Counted from the stretch's first letter, positions 27,995-38,111 are shown. The stretch is DNA of 64,000 nucleotides from Arthrobacter sp. SX1312 (GCF_002929295.1 NZ_PJIM01000003.1:186001-250000), one strand, 5' to 3'. Notes: generated by a model from the sequence alone, not told the origin. Numbers and translations are program-made.

Positions 27995-29617
27995 GTGAGC
28001 CCCACCGCCGTCCGACCCCGACGGGACAGCCCCCAGCAGGCCGGATCCTGGGTCCTCGCTCCCTCCCTCGCCTTCACACGCGACGCGCTGCTGGCCCGCC
28101 TCCTCGGCGCTGCGTCCCCGGGCGGGGCCCTGCGCTGGGCCGTCCCGCTGGCCGTGGCCCTGCTCGCCGGGATCCTGCGCTTCGTGCGCCTCGGCGAACC
28201 CGGGTCCCTCGTGTTCGACGAGACGTACTACGTCAAGGACGCCTACTCGCTGCTGCAGTCGGGGTACGAGCGTGAATGGCCGGAGAACGCGAACGAGTCC
28301 TTCGACGCCGGCGATCCCGGCGTGCTGCTCGGCACCCCCGACTACGTGGTCCACCCGCCGGTCGGCAAGTGGATGATCGCCGTCGGCATGCTGCTGTTCG
28401 GCTCGGACAATGCGTTCGGCTGGCGCTTCTCCGCCGCCGCCGTCGGGACCCTCTCGGTGCTCCTGCTCGCCGTCGTCGCCCACCGGATGTTCGGCTCGGC
28501 GCTGCTGGGGGCCGCGGCCGGGCTGCTCCTCGCGGTCGACGGGCACCACCTCGTGCAGTCGCGCACCTCGCTGCTGGACATCTTCCTGAGCTTCTGGCTC
28601 CTCGCCGCGTTCGCGGCGCTCCTGGCGGACCGCGACGACGGACGGCGGCGGCTCGCGGACCGGCTCGCGGCGCCGCCGTACGGGGGCGGGCCCTCCCGCG
28701 CGCAGCTGACCTACGGCCCCTTCCTGGGGTTCCGTCCGTGGCGCCTCGCAGCCGGCGTGTGCCTCGGACTCGCCCTCGGCACCAAGTGGTCGGCCCTCCC
28801 GTTCATCGCCGCGTTCGGCCTGATGACCGTCGCCTGGGACATGAGTGCGCGGCGCATCGCCGGGGTGCACCACTGGGTGCTGGGGGCTGCGCTGAAGGAC
28901 GGCCCGCCGGCCTTCGCCTGCCTCGTCCCCGTGGCCGCGCTCACCTACCTGGCAGCATGGACGGGGTGGTTCCGGTCCTCGGACGCCTACGACCGCACCT
29001 GGGCCCAGCAGAACCCGTCGGAACAGTGGGGCTGGCTGCCCGACGGGCTCCGCTCCCTCGCCGAGTACCACCGCAGCGCCTACGCCTTCCACCAGGGCCT
29101 CGGCTCCGACCACCCGTACGAGGCGAGCGCCTGGTCGTGGCTCGTGGTGGGCCGCCCGACGTCGTACTTCTACGAGAAGCCGGCCGGGTGCGGGGCGGAG
29201 GCGTGCTCGCAGGCCGTGACCGTGCTCGGCAACCCGCTCATCTGGTGGAGCGCCGCGCTGTCCCTGATCGTGCTCCTGTTCTTCTGGCTGGGCCGCCGCG
29301 ACTGGCGCGCCGCGGCCATCCTCACCGGTGTCGCGGCGGGCTACCTCCCCTGGTTCCTGTACCCCGATCGGACCACCTTCTACTTCTACGCCGTGGCCTT
29401 CGAGCCGTTCCTCGTCCTGTCCCTGGTGTACTGCCTCGGCCTCGTGCTCGGCGGGCCCGCGGCGGACGGCGCCCGGCGGCGGACGGGTATCGTGCTGGTG
29501 GGGCTCTTCCTGGCCGCCGCCGTCGCGCTGTCGGCCTACTTCCTGCCCATCTGGACCGCCGAGGTCATCCCCTACGACCAGTGGCGCGACCGCATGTGGC
29601 TGCCGAGCTGGATCTAG
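27995..29617 (+). CDS. pmt: Dolichyl/polyprenyl-phosphate-mannose-protein mannosyltransferase
   Basis: 540 residues with about ten membrane segments. The GT39 hallmark is present in the first outside loop (SLVFDETYYVKDAYSL, with the catalytic Asp-Glu). C-terminal WYxxPD-like sequence and hydrophobic helices follow. It O-mannosylates secreted proteins at the outer face of the membrane using polyprenyl-phospho-mannose. The Ser/Thr/Pro-rich exported tails encoded here, such as the Hsp70-type tail, are the kind of sequence such enzymes modify (inference). Divergent from rsmI. Confidence 0.93.
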   Translation: MSPTAVRPRRDSPQQAGSWVLAPSLAFTRDALLARLLGAASPGGALRWAVPLAVALLAGILRFVRLGEPGSLVFDETYYVKDAYSLLQSGYEREWPENANESFDAGDPGVLLGTPDYVVHPPVGKWMIAVGMLLFGSDNAFGWRFSAAAVGTLSVLLLAVVAHRMFGSALLGAAAGLLLAVDGHHLVQSRTSLLDIFLSFWLLAAFAALLADRDDGRRRLADRLAAPPYGGGPSRAQLTYGPFLGFRPWRLAAGVCLGLALGTKWSALPFIAAFGLMTVAWDMSARRIAGVHHWVLGAALKDGPPAFACLVPVAALTYLAAWTGWFRSSDAYDRTWAQQNPSEQWGWLPDGLRSLAEYHRSAYAFHQGLGSDHPYEASAWSWLVVGRPTSYFYEKPAGCGAEACSQAVTVLGNPLIWWSAALSLIVLLFFWLGRRDWRAAAILTGVAAGYLPWFLYPDRTTFYFYAVAFEPFLVLSLVYCLGLVLGGPAADGARRRTGIVLVGLFLAAAVALSAYFLPIWTAEVIPYDQWRDRMWLPSWI

Positions 29618-29667
29618 GCCGCGGCCCCCGGGTCCTCCGGGCCCTACCGGAACGAAAGCGAGCACCT

Positions 29668-31503
29668 GTGCGCGAAGCCATCACGGAACTCCTGGTCGGC
29701 CTGCCGGCGACCGGCAACACCACCGACCTCCTGCTGCGGACCCACGACGCCGATCCGGGGCGGGCGCTGTACGCGGTGCGGTCAGGGACGCGGTGGCAGG
29801 ACGTCTCGGCGGCCGAGTTCCTGCAGCAGGTGACGCGCGTCGCCAAGGGCCTGGTGGCGCGCGGTGTGCGGCCCGGCGACGCCGTGGCCGTGATGTCGGG
29901 GACGCGCTACGAGTGGACGCTCGCCGACGTCGCGATCTGGTTCGCCGGAGCCGTCACCGTCCCCATCTACGAGACCTCCTCCGCCCACCAGGTCGCATGG
30001 ATCCTCGAGGACGCACGGCCCGTCGTCGTGTTCGTCGAGGACGGGACGCGGGCCGGCGTGGTCCTGGACGCCCTCGCACGGACCGGCCTGGCGGACGCGA
30101 CCGCCCTGGTCCGGCTGGCCCGCGAGGCGCCCGACGGCGTGGAGAGCCTCGCGACGCTCGGCGAGGACGGCGCCGCGGTGTCCGACGACGCACTCGAGGC
30201 GGCGCGGTCCTCCCGCGGCCTCGGGGATGCGGCGTCCATCGTCTACACCTCCGGCACGACGGGACGGCCGAAGGGCTGCGTCATCACGCACGGCAACCTC
30301 GCGCTGTTCGCCGTCAACACCCTCGAGTTCCTGCCGGAGTTCCTGAGGCAGGAGAACGCCCGGACCCTCATGTTCCTGCCCCTGGCCCATGTGCTGGCGC
30401 GTGCCGTCCAGGTGGTGTGCTTCACGGGCGGCATCACGCTGGCACACTCCGGCTCGGCGCAGCAGCTGCTCGAGGACCTGAGGACCTTCAAGCCGACGTT
30501 CCTGCTCGCCGTCCCGCGCATCTTCGAGAAGATCCACGCCACGGCAGGCCGGCGCGCGGCGGAGTCCGGCAAGGGGCGGCTCTTCGCGGCCGCCGAGCGC
30601 ACCGCCGTCGCCTACTCGCGTGCGGTGGACGCCGGCGGCCGGGGTGGCCGCGGCCCCTCGCCCGTCCTGCGGGCATCGCACGCGGTCTTCGACAGGCTCG
30701 TGTACCCGCGGCTGCGGGACGTCTTCGGCGGCGAGGTCACCTACACGGTGTCCGGGGCCGGCCCGCTCAGCGAGCACCTGACCCACTTCTTCCGCGGCGC
30801 CGGGGTCATGGTGCAGGAGGGGTACGGCCTCACCGAGAGCACCGCGCCGTGCACGGTGAACACGGTGTCCCTGACGCGCGTCGGATCCGTCGGCATCCCG
30901 ATGCCCGGCACCAGTGTCCGGCTGGACGACGACGGCGAGGTGCAGGTGAAGGGCGCGGGCGTCTTCGCCGGGTACCACCGGAACGGTGCCGCGACGGCGG
31001 AGGCCTTCACCGGTGACGGCTACTTCAGGACCGGCGACCTCGGCGCGCTCGACGACGACGGCTTCCTGACCATCACCGGCCGGAAGAAGGACCTGCTGGT
31101 GACCGCGGGCGGCAAGAACGTGGCACCGGGCCCCCTCGAGGAGAAGCTCCGTGAGCACGCGCTCGTCGGCCAGGCCGTCGTCGTCGGCGAGGGCCGGCCG
31201 TTCATCGCGGCGCTCATCAGCCTGGACCGCGAGGCCCTCGACCCCTGGGCGGCGGCGCACGGCCGGCCCGGGCTGACCGCGGAGCAGGCCGCCCTGGACA
31301 CCGACGTCCTCGCCGACCTGCAGTCCGCCGTCGACGGCGCGAACGCCACCGTCTCGCAGGCGGAGCAGATCCGGAAGTTCACCGTGCTCGACGTCGACCT
31401 CAGCGTCGAGTCGGGGCACCTGACGCCCACCCTCAAGCTGAGACGGGCCGCCGTCGTCGCCGACCACGCCCTGGCGGTGGACGAGCTCTACGCCAGGCGG
31501 TGA
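29668..31503 (+). CDS. Long-chain fatty-acid--CoA ligase (FadD15-like)
   Basis: 611 residues from GTG 29668. AMP-forming ANL enzyme: the P-loop IVYTSGTTGRPKGCVITHG, A5 motif GYGLTESTAPCT, A7 YFRTGDLGALDDDGFL and A8 ITGRKKDLLVTAGGKNVAP. Activates fatty acids to acyl-CoA for beta-oxidation or lipid synthesis. The much longer open frame running back to 28276 is a shadow of pmt and is rejected. It lies 50 bases after pmt on the same strand, with only a weak ribosome site (GAAAGCGAG). Confidence 0.93.
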   Translation: MREAITELLVGLPATGNTTDLLLRTHDADPGRALYAVRSGTRWQDVSAAEFLQQVTRVAKGLVARGVRPGDAVAVMSGTRYEWTLADVAIWFAGAVTVPIYETSSAHQVAWILEDARPVVVFVEDGTRAGVVLDALARTGLADATALVRLAREAPDGVESLATLGEDGAAVSDDALEAARSSRGLGDAASIVYTSGTTGRPKGCVITHGNLALFAVNTLEFLPEFLRQENARTLMFLPLAHVLARAVQVVCFTGGITLAHSGSAQQLLEDLRTFKPTFLLAVPRIFEKIHATAGRRAAESGKGRLFAAAERTAVAYSRAVDAGGRGGRGPSPVLRASHAVFDRLVYPRLRDVFGGEVTYTVSGAGPLSEHLTHFFRGAGVMVQEGYGLTESTAPCTVNTVSLTRVGSVGIPMPGTSVRLDDDGEVQVKGAGVFAGYHRNGAATAEAFTGDGYFRTGDLGALDDDGFLTITGRKKDLLVTAGGKNVAPGPLEEKLREHALVGQAVVVGEGRPFIAALISLDREALDPWAAAHGRPGLTAEQAALDTDVLADLQSAVDGANATVSQAEQIRKFTVLDVDLSVESGHLTPTLKLRRAAVVADHALAVDELYARR

Positions 31504-31543
31504 CCGCGGCGTCCCGGGGAGCCGCCAGGCGTCCGGGGATCCG

Positions 31544-32827
31544 CTAGGGGGCGTCCAGCGCCTCCCGGGACCGTGCCCGCGCTGCGTCCTGGGCCATCAT
31601 GGAGCGGTCGCGGCGGGCCTTCGTGGGCCAGGTGAGGACCAGCGTGAGGATCGTCGCCGTGAGCACGAGAACCGCGACCGTCACGGCGGAGTCCGTCCAG
31701 AACTGCTCGGGGAACAGCCGGATGAGGGTGTCGTCCACACGGAAGGTCCAGGTGCCGTCGGCGAAGAACAGGGCGTGGACCTGCGTGAAGAAGGTCTGCC
31801 ACGCGAGGATCGCCAGCACGGTCAGGACCACCATGCCGACCAGCGTCAGCACGGCACCTGAGAACAGCGCCCGGCGGACCCCGCCCTTGTAGTGCCGCGC
31901 GAGGTAGGTGCAGGCCGCGACGGCGAGGACGAGGAGCACGAGGGCGATGACGAAGGACAGCCCGAGGACGCCCTTCACATCGGCCATGTGGCCCACCTCC
32001 GACTCGAGGAACAGCGGCTCGCCCTCGGGCGTCACCAGGTCGCCGAGGTACCGCGGCGGCGCGAAGTTCAGCACGTAGTCGAGCGCGTACGAGCCGTAGG
32101 TCATGCGGTCGTCCAGCGAGAAACCGAACCGGTCGGCGGGGAACCCGGGCCGGTGGTACTCCAGCCACAGGAACGACGACGTCGCCACGGCCCGGATGGC
32201 GGCCGCGACCACGATGACCGGGAAGAACAGGGCGACGACGACCTGCAGGAATCGCGGGAGCGCGGGCTTCGCCGCGGCCGCCTGGTCCCGGGCCGCGGCA
32301 CGCCGGGCCGCTTCGCTGTCCGGGGGGCGCACGGAGAGGGCCGCCGTGTCCGTGGACGGCTCGACGGCGGCCGGCGCGTGACTCCCACTCCCCGACGAAC
32401 CGGCTCCCGACGACGGCCCTGCCACCGCGGCGGCCGCCGGGACTCCGGCAGGGTCCTGTCCGTCCGGGGAGGCAGTCGCGGCGGTGGATGCAGGGGAAAC
32501 GGTCGAGGCGGTGGAGACCGTGGCCCCGTGACCGCCCGGGGTCCCTTCGTCCCCGTCGACGCCCGGGAGATCCGGCCGGCCGGCGGCCTCCCGCATCGGG
32601 AGAGGGTCGCGCTGGGTGGTGGCAGGGATCGGCTCCTCCCCGCGATCGGGATCACCAGCGCCGGAGGCGGCCGTCCCGGCCGCGGCAGCGCCGGAAGCGG
32701 CGTCGTCCTCGACCCGGGAGGCGTCGGGGGCCCCGGAGTCCGCCCCCACCGAAGCGGCGTCGTCGTCCACCCGTTCCGCACGGGATGCGACGGATGCGCT
32801 CGGACGGGTGCTGTCGGTCTCTGCCAC
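31544..32827 (-). CDS. TIGR01906/DUF1461-family integral membrane protein
   Basis: 427 residues. The first ~205 are low-complexity Ala/Ser/Asp/Pro-rich and probably disordered. The rest has four or five membrane segments (about 208-228, 283-305, 320-345, 380-400) and family sequence around RMTYGSYALDYVLNF. AAGGAGA lies seven bases before the GTG at 32827. Function of the family is unknown; the long cytoplasmic tail is unusual compared with the ~220-residue core. Confidence 0.8.
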   Translation of the reverse strand: MAETDSTRPSASVASRAERVDDDAASVGADSGAPDASRVEDDAASGAAAAGTAASGAGDPDRGEEPIPATTQRDPLPMREAAGRPDLPGVDGDEGTPGGHGATVSTASTVSPASTAATASPDGQDPAGVPAAAAVAGPSSGAGSSGSGSHAPAAVEPSTDTAALSVRPPDSEAARRAAARDQAAAAKPALPRFLQVVVALFFPVIVVAAAIRAVATSSFLWLEYHRPGFPADRFGFSLDDRMTYGSYALDYVLNFAPPRYLGDLVTPEGEPLFLESEVGHMADVKGVLGLSFVIALVLLVLAVAACTYLARHYKGGVRRALFSGAVLTLVGMVVLTVLAILAWQTFFTQVHALFFADGTWTFRVDDTLIRLFPEQFWTDSAVTVAVLVLTATILTLVLTWPTKARRDRSMMAQDAARARSREALDAP

Positions 32828-32936
32828 TGCGATCTCTCCTTGATGGGTGCCGCCGGTGCCTGCATCCGGCGTCTTTCGACACTACCGGGCATTCGGGCGC
32901 CGAACGGGAGGCTCCCCGCACGCCCGTCGCTCGGGG

Positions 32937-33926
32937 TCAGGCGGTGACGACGGCCTCTCCCCGGTCAACGGCGCCGAGGTCGCCGCGGTGCCCCGCCGCG
33001 ACCGCGCGCCGTCCGAGGATCAGGGTGTACGCCCAGTACGCGGCGAAGACCAGGAACCCGATGCCGAGGCGCAGCCACGGCGGCAGTCCGCTCGGTGTGA
33101 CGAATCCCTCGACGAGCCCCGAGACGAGCAGCACCAGCACCAGCCCGAGTGCGACGGTGATGAGCGCACGGCCTTCCTCCGCGAGCGCCGCGGCGCGTGG
33201 CCTGCGTCCCGGAGCCACCCAGGCCCAGAAGATGCGCAGCCCTGCGGCGGCGGCGATGAAGATGGCGGTCAGCTCCATGAAACCGTGCGGCAGGATGTAG
33301 ACGAAGAAGGTGTCGAGCCGGTCGTAGGACGCCATCATGCCGGCGGCCATGCCCACGCCCTGCGCGTTCTGGTAGAGGATGAACACCGGCCAGATGCCGG
33401 TGACGCCGAACGCGACGGCCTGCAGCGCGATCCACGCGTTGTTCGTCCAGACCAGCCCGGCGAAGGAGGCGGCAGGATTCTCCGAGTAGTAGTCGACGAA
33501 GTCCTCCTCCACGTAGCGTCGGAGTTCCTCGTCCGGCCCGAGCGCCTGGATCACTCCGGGCGTGCCGACCCAGAGGGCGTAGAGCCAGGCCACCGCGATG
33601 AAGAGCACCCCGACCACCGCCGTGAGCCACCGGATGCGGTAGAACGCAGCGGGCAGGGAGAAGACGAAGAACTGCGCAATGTCCTCCATGGTGTTGGACT
33701 TCGCCCCGGTGAACCGGGTCCGCGCGCGGGAGAGCCGGGTGGACAGCGCCCCGGACAGTGCGCTCTCGGGGTCCACGGACCGGATGATGGACAGGTGCGT
33801 GGACACGCGCTGGTAGAGCACCAGCAGTTCGTCCGACTCCGCGCCGTCGAGCCGCCGCCGGCCCACGAGGTCGTCCAGGCGTTGCCAGTCGCTGCGGTGC
33901 ACGGCGATGAATGCGTCAACGTCCAT
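32937..33926 (-). CDS. SpoIIM/DUF95-family membrane protein
   Basis: 329 residues. Begins MDVDAFIAVHRSDWQRLDDL as in actinobacterial stage II sporulation protein M homologues, with about five membrane segments from residue 100 and the HGFMELTAIFIAAAAGLRI family motif. In non-sporulating Actinobacteria the role is unknown; it usually neighbours RDD, DUF58 and MoxR genes, and here RDD is divergent next door. ATG 33926 lies six bases after TAGGGT. Confidence 0.88.
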   Translation of the reverse strand: MDVDAFIAVHRSDWQRLDDLVGRRRLDGAESDELLVLYQRVSTHLSIIRSVDPESALSGALSTRLSRARTRFTGAKSNTMEDIAQFFVFSLPAAFYRIRWLTAVVGVLFIAVAWLYALWVGTPGVIQALGPDEELRRYVEEDFVDYYSENPAASFAGLVWTNNAWIALQAVAFGVTGIWPVFILYQNAQGVGMAAGMMASYDRLDTFFVYILPHGFMELTAIFIAAAAGLRIFWAWVAPGRRPRAAALAEEGRALITVALGLVLVLLVSGLVEGFVTPSGLPPWLRLGIGFLVFAAYWAYTLILGRRAVAAGHRGDLGAVDRGEAVVTA

Positions 33927-33932
33927 GGCCCA

Positions 33933-33938
33933 ACCCTA
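33933..33938 (-). promoter_or_regulatory. Leaderless -10 for the SpoIIM-like gene
   Basis: TAGGGT, 6 nt, then the ATG at 33926. Confidence 0.6.
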
Positions 33939-34038
33939 TAGTTCCGGGGTCGTCGTGGAGCGGCAACGGCACGACGGCGCTACGCTGCAGGGAGCACGGG
34001 ACCACCAGGACCCGTCACCGGTCGTCAGGGGGACATGC

Positions 34039-34839
34039 ATGAGTTCGGTCGTCACCGGCGAGGCGGTGGTCCTCGAACTGAAGGCCGCCGGATTCGCCGC
34101 CCGGGGGCTGAGTGTCCTGATCGACATCATCGCCCAGGTCATCCTCGCGATCCTCCTGCTGCTGCTGATCGGGAACGTCTTCGGCGGCGTCCTCGACGAT
34201 GCGCTCACGCGAGCCCTGGTCCTGGTCGTCGTCGTGCTGCTCCTCCTCGTCCTGCCGGTCACGGTGGAGACCGTGACCCGCGGGAAGTCGCTGGGCCGCC
34301 TCGTCATGGGGCTGCGGATCGTGCGGGACGACGGCGGTGCGATCCGCTTCCGGCACGCCTTCATCCGCGGCATGCTGGCGATCCTCGAGATCTACATGCT
34401 CGTCGGTTCGCTCGCGTTCCTCGTCTCCCTGTTCAACGAGCGCTCCAAGCGCCTCGGCGACCTGCTGGCCGGGACCTACGCGATGCGGGAGCGGGTCGTC
34501 GCCCGGTCCCGGGCCGTCCTCGTCATGCCTCCACGCCTGGAGCACTGGGCGGCCACGGCGGACATCGGGCGCCTGCCCGACGCCCTCGGCCGGAGGATGT
34601 CCCAGTTCCTGGCGCAGGCCCCGCGCCTCACGCCGTCGGCCCGCACCGCGCTCTCCCGGGATCTTGCCGCCGAAGCGGGCCGGCACGTCTTCCCCGCACC
34701 CCCGGCGGACACCCCTCCGGAGGAGTTCCTGCACGCCGTCATCGCCGCGCGCCGGGACCGCGACTATGCCGCGATGATGCGCCGCCGCGAGCGGACGGAG
34801 TCGACGGCGAAGAGGCTCCACAACCTGCCGTTCGGCTAG
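34039..34839 (+). CDS. RDD-family membrane protein
   Basis: 266 residues. The RDD domain occupies residues 15-155: FAARGLSVLIDIIAQ, two to three membrane segments, GKSLGRLVMGLRIVRDDGG and FNERSKRLGDLLAGTY. A ~110-residue charged cytoplasmic tail follows. GGGGGA precedes the ATG at 34039; a -10-like TACGCT at 33981-33986 gives a ~45-base leader, unlike its leaderless neighbours. Possible transporter or envelope accessory protein. Its TAG stop interlocks with that of the convergent L,D-transpeptidase gene. Confidence 0.9.
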   Translation: MSSVVTGEAVVLELKAAGFAARGLSVLIDIIAQVILAILLLLLIGNVFGGVLDDALTRALVLVVVVLLLLVLPVTVETVTRGKSLGRLVMGLRIVRDDGGAIRFRHAFIRGMLAILEIYMLVGSLAFLVSLFNERSKRLGDLLAGTYAMRERVVARSRAVLVMPPRLEHWAATADIGRLPDALGRRMSQFLAQAPRLTPSARTALSRDLAAEAGRHVFPAPPADTPPEEFLHAVIAARRDRDYAAMMRRRERTESTAKRLHNLPFG

Positions 34840-36089
34840 GGCTGGTCGACCCACTCGTCCCATGGCACGTTCCAGTCGCCGAAGCCGTCCCACACGTACA
34901 TGGGGCCGTAGTCCGTGTTCAGGATCTGCACCACGTCTCCGGTCGCGAACGTGTCGTAGAAGTACTCGGCGCCCTCGGGCGACATGCCGATGCAGCCGTG
35001 GGAGACGTTGAACCTGCCGAGGGCCACCTGCGCGGCGGGGAGCGCCTCGTGCACGAACGCTCCGCCGTTGCTCAGGCGGCTCGCGTGGTTCACGACCGTC
35101 GGCGGGTAGTAGGCGGGATCGCCCGGCTCCAGGCCGATCGACTCCGCCGTGAACCGGGTGCTCTCGTACTGCTCCATCACCACCATGTAGCCCTCGGTGG
35201 AGGGCCAGTCCTCGGTGCCGAGGGTGATCGGGAACGTGGCATCGAGCTTCCCGTCGAGATACACCTCCATGGTCTTGGTGGCGTTGTCGACCACGGCCAG
35301 GCGCGTGTTGTGCGTCTTCACGGTCCTGGTCGTGTCGCCGTTGCCGATCATGCCGTTGCCGAAGTCGACGCCGAACAGCCTGGACTCGACCGTGATCGTG
35401 CTGTTCGGGGCCCAGAACGTCTCGGGGCGGTAGCGGGCCTTGGTGTCCGAGAGCCAGTAGAACGCGCCGGGCTGACCGCTCGTACTGGTGACGGTGATGG
35501 CCTTCTCGACGGCGTCCCGGTTGGTCACGGGTTCACTGAAGGTGAACTCGAGCGGCTGGCCCGTGCCCACCGTGGCTCCGTCCAGCGGGTACATCGCGGC
35601 GTCGGCCTCGTTCGCGGGCTCCACGGTCCTGAAGGTCGAGGTACCTCGCCGGGGCTGTCCGGCGGCGTCGCGGGCCGTGTAGGAGAGCTCGTACTCGGTG
35701 TCGAACGCGAGACGGTCCGTCGCGGTCCACTGCGTGCCGTCGTCGGACAGGGTCCCGGCGACGGGCGTGCCGCCCGCACGGGGGACGAGTTCGACGGCGT
35801 CGAGCGTCGCCCCGGTGACCGTCACCGCGGGCGGGGTGGCGGGGTTGACCGAGAACGCGCCGTCCGTGGGCGTGACGCCCACGGTGTAGTCGGACCGGGC
35901 ATCGGGTGCCGACGCCGCGGGGGAGGATCCCGGGGACGACGTCGACGACGGCTCGAACTCGTCCCAGAAGGACGCTGTCGTGATGCCCACGCCACCGCCG
36001 ACGGCGACGACCGCAGCGGCACCGATGGCCGCGATCGTCCAGATCTTCCGACTCGCTGCGGCCCTGCCCGATCCCTGCTTCATGCGCAT
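34836..36089 (-). CDS. L,D-transpeptidase with Ig-like domains
   Basis: 417 residues. N-terminal membrane or signal anchor (about 15-38: IWTIAAIGAAAVVAVGGGVG), two Ig-like domains (about 60-240) and a YkuD catalytic domain with His364 and Cys366 in SHGCIGMS. Forms 3-3 crosslinks in peptidoglycan on the outer face of the membrane, as in mycobacterial Ldt enzymes. Two ATGs (36089, 36083) are close; AAGGG fits the first. A 14-bp palindrome abuts its likely -10 at 36125-36130. Confidence 0.9.
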   Translation of the reverse strand: MRMKQGSGRAAASRKIWTIAAIGAAAVVAVGGGVGITTASFWDEFEPSSTSSPGSSPAASAPDARSDYTVGVTPTDGAFSVNPATPPAVTVTGATLDAVELVPRAGGTPVAGTLSDDGTQWTATDRLAFDTEYELSYTARDAAGQPRRGTSTFRTVEPANEADAAMYPLDGATVGTGQPLEFTFSEPVTNRDAVEKAITVTSTSGQPGAFYWLSDTKARYRPETFWAPNSTITVESRLFGVDFGNGMIGNGDTTRTVKTHNTRLAVVDNATKTMEVYLDGKLDATFPITLGTEDWPSTEGYMVVMEQYESTRFTAESIGLEPGDPAYYPPTVVNHASRLSNGGAFVHEALPAAQVALGRFNVSHGCIGMSPEGAEYFYDTFATGDVVQILNTDYGPMYVWDGFGDWNVPWDEWVDQP

Positions 36090-36129
36090 GCGTCCAGCCC
36101 TTCACCGTCACTGCTCCTGAGCGGACTGT

Positions 36130-36143
36130 ACGTCACGTGACGT
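36130..36143. promoter_or_regulatory. Palindromic candidate operator of the L,D-transpeptidase gene
   Basis: ACGTCACGTGACGT is a perfect 14-bp palindrome immediately upstream of TACAGT (36125-36130, minus), the likely -10. A protein bound here would cover the promoter spacer. Confidence 0.5.
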
Positions 36144-36231
36144 GCCTCACCGCGGAGGCCGCGCGGCGTCCGTCGGGGCCTGCTCCCGCCGGCCCCCGAG
36201 GGAACCGGCAGCAACCGCCTCGGGGGGCTGC

Positions 36232-37731
36232 CTAGTAGCGGTACTGCTCCGACTTGTACGGACCGGCGACGTCGATGTCCAGGTACTCGGCCTGCCCCTT
36301 GGTCAGCTCGGTGAGCTCGACGCCGAGGGCGTCCAGGTGCAGGCGGGCGACCTTCTCGTCGAGGACCTTCGGGAGCACGTACACCTCGTTCGCGTACTCG
36401 CGGTTGCCCTCGGCGTCGTCCTGCTCGAACTTCGTGTACAGCTCGATCTGGGCGATCGTCTGGTTGGCGAAGGAGTTGCTCATGACGAACGAGGGGTGGC
36501 CCGTGGCGTTGCCGAGGTTCAGCAGGCGGCCCTCGGACAGCATGATGATGGAGTGCTGCTCCACGCCCGCGGACTCGTCGGCGGGGATGACCCACTCGTG
36601 GACCTGGGGCTTGATCTCGATCTTCTCGACCCCCGGGATGCGCCCGAGGCCCGCGATGTCGATCTCGTTGTCGAAGTGCCCGATGTTGCCCACGATGGCC
36701 TGGTGCTTCATGCCCGCCATGTGGCGGGCCATGATGACGTCCTTGTTGCCGGTGGTCGTGATGAAGATATCGCCCTGCGCGAGCACCGATTCCAGTTTCG
36801 CGACCTGGTAGCCGTCCATCGCCGCCTGCAGTGCGCAGATCGGATCGATCTCCGTGACGATCACCCGGGCGCCCTGGCCGCGCATGGCCTCGGCCGCGCC
36901 CTTACCGACGTCGCCGTACCCGCAGACGACGGCGACCTTGCCGCCGATCAGCACGTCCGTGGCCCGGTTCAGGCCGTCGGGCAGCGAGTGGCGGATCCCG
37001 TACTTGTTGTCGAACTTCGACTTGGTGACGGAGTCGTTGACGTTGATCGCGGGAAAGAGGATCTTGCCCTGTGCGGCCAGCTGGTAGAGGCGGTGCACGC
37101 CCGTGGTCGTCTCCTCGGTGACGCCCTTGATGCCCGCGGCGATCGCGGTCCACTTCTGCGGCTCGGAGCCGATCGTGGAGCGGAGGGTGTCCAGGAACAC
37201 GGTGTACTCGTGCGAGTAGTCGGCGTCGCCCTCCTGCGGGTTCGCGGGCACCGCTCCGAGCGCCTCGAACTCGGCTCCCTTGTGCACCAGCATCGTGGCG
37301 TCCCCGCCGTCGTCGAGGATCATGTTCGGGCCGAGGCCGTTCGCCTGGCCCGGCCAGGTGAGGATCTGGGTGGCGGTCCACCAGTAGTCCTCGAGGGACT
37401 CGTTCTTCCACGCGAACACGGGCACCCCGGCAGGCTCCTCGACCGTGCCGGTGCCCACGACGACGGCCGCGGCGGCCTCGTCCTGGGTGGAGAAGATGTT
37501 GCAGGACGCCCAGCGCACCTCGGCGCCGAGGGAGGTCAGCGTCTCGATGAGGACGGCCGTCTGCACCGTCATGTGCAGGGAGCCGGCGATGCGGGCTCCC
37601 GCGAGGGGCTGGGACTCGGCGAATTCGCGGCGCAGCGCCATGAGTCCGGGCATCTCGTGCTCGGCGAGGCGGATCTGGTGGCGGCCGGCCTCGGCGAGTG
37701 AGAGATCGGCAACTTTGTAGTCGAAGGTCAT
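36232..37731 (-). CDS. ahcY: Adenosylhomocysteinase
   Basis: 499 residues, the length of actinobacterial SahH with its extra insert. NAD motif [18 protein letters not shown], substrate-site [13 protein letters not shown] and the C-terminal KSEQYRY. Hydrolyses S-adenosylhomocysteine to adenosine and homocysteine, pulling methylation reactions (RsmA, RsmI) forward. AAGGA lies about eight bases before the ATG. Confidence 0.97.
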   Translation of the reverse strand: MTFDYKVADLSLAEAGRHQIRLAEHEMPGLMALRREFAESQPLAGARIAGSLHMTVQTAVLIETLTSLGAEVRWASCNIFSTQDEAAAAVVVGTGTVEEPAGVPVFAWKNESLEDYWWTATQILTWPGQANGLGPNMILDDGGDATMLVHKGAEFEALGAVPANPQEGDADYSHEYTVFLDTLRSTIGSEPQKWTAIAAGIKGVTEETTTGVHRLYQLAAQGKILFPAINVNDSVTKSKFDNKYGIRHSLPDGLNRATDVLIGGKVAVVCGYGDVGKGAAEAMRGQGARVIVTEIDPICALQAAMDGYQVAKLESVLAQGDIFITTTGNKDVIMARHMAGMKHQAIVGNIGHFDNEIDIAGLGRIPGVEKIEIKPQVHEWVIPADESAGVEQHSIIMLSEGRLLNLGNATGHPSFVMSNSFANQTIAQIELYTKFEQDDAEGNREYANEVYVLPKVLDEKVARLHLDALGVELTELTKGQAEYLDIDVAGPYKSEQYRY

Positions 37732-37789
37732 GGTGTCCTGGTCCTTGGAGGTTCGGAAGGGCTGGGGATCGGCGGTGCGGCTGGCCGGG

Positions 37790-37990
37790 TCAGGCGCGCG
37801 CGCCGCCGTCGAGTGGTTCGCGGCGGAGGAGCACGGGGATGCCCTCGTCGAGGGTGTAGGTCAGCCGGGTGCCGTCGGGTCCCGGCGAGGAGGTCCTGAG
37901 GACGCGGCCCTCCTGGACGAGCTTCGACCCGGTGACGGGGCAGCGGAGGACGTCGAGCAATCGGGAGGGAAGATTCGCCACGGGGAGCAC
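37790..37990 (-). CDS. Trm112-family small protein
   Basis: 66 residues: [20 protein letters not shown], then LDEGIPVLL, the Trm112/UPF0434 fold. Only one of the usual metal cysteines is present. The family includes activators of methyltransferases. GTG 37990 is the probable start, with GTG 37981 as alternative. It is 58 bases from ahcY on the same strand. In mycobacteria a phosphomannomutase gene lies next to the DUF3499 gene; none is here. Confidence 0.8.
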   Translation of the reverse strand: MLPVANLPSRLLDVLRCPVTGSKLVQEGRVLRTSSPGPDGTRLTYTLDEGIPVLLRREPLDGGARA

Positions 37991-38111
37991 TTTCGCTCGG
38001 AAGGAAGAGGGATTCTGCCCTCCAGTCTACCGCGGGCGCCTTCTCCTGCCTCCATCGGAAGGTCCGGTCGGGCGGAGCCGGAGAGGTGCGGGACCAGCCG
38101 GAGCCGCCCGG

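Noticed and set aside
28276-29667. 5' extension of the acyl-CoA synthetase frame
   Set aside because: It lies out of frame inside pmt and has Arg/Pro-rich shadow composition; the AMP-binding protein begins at GTG 29668.
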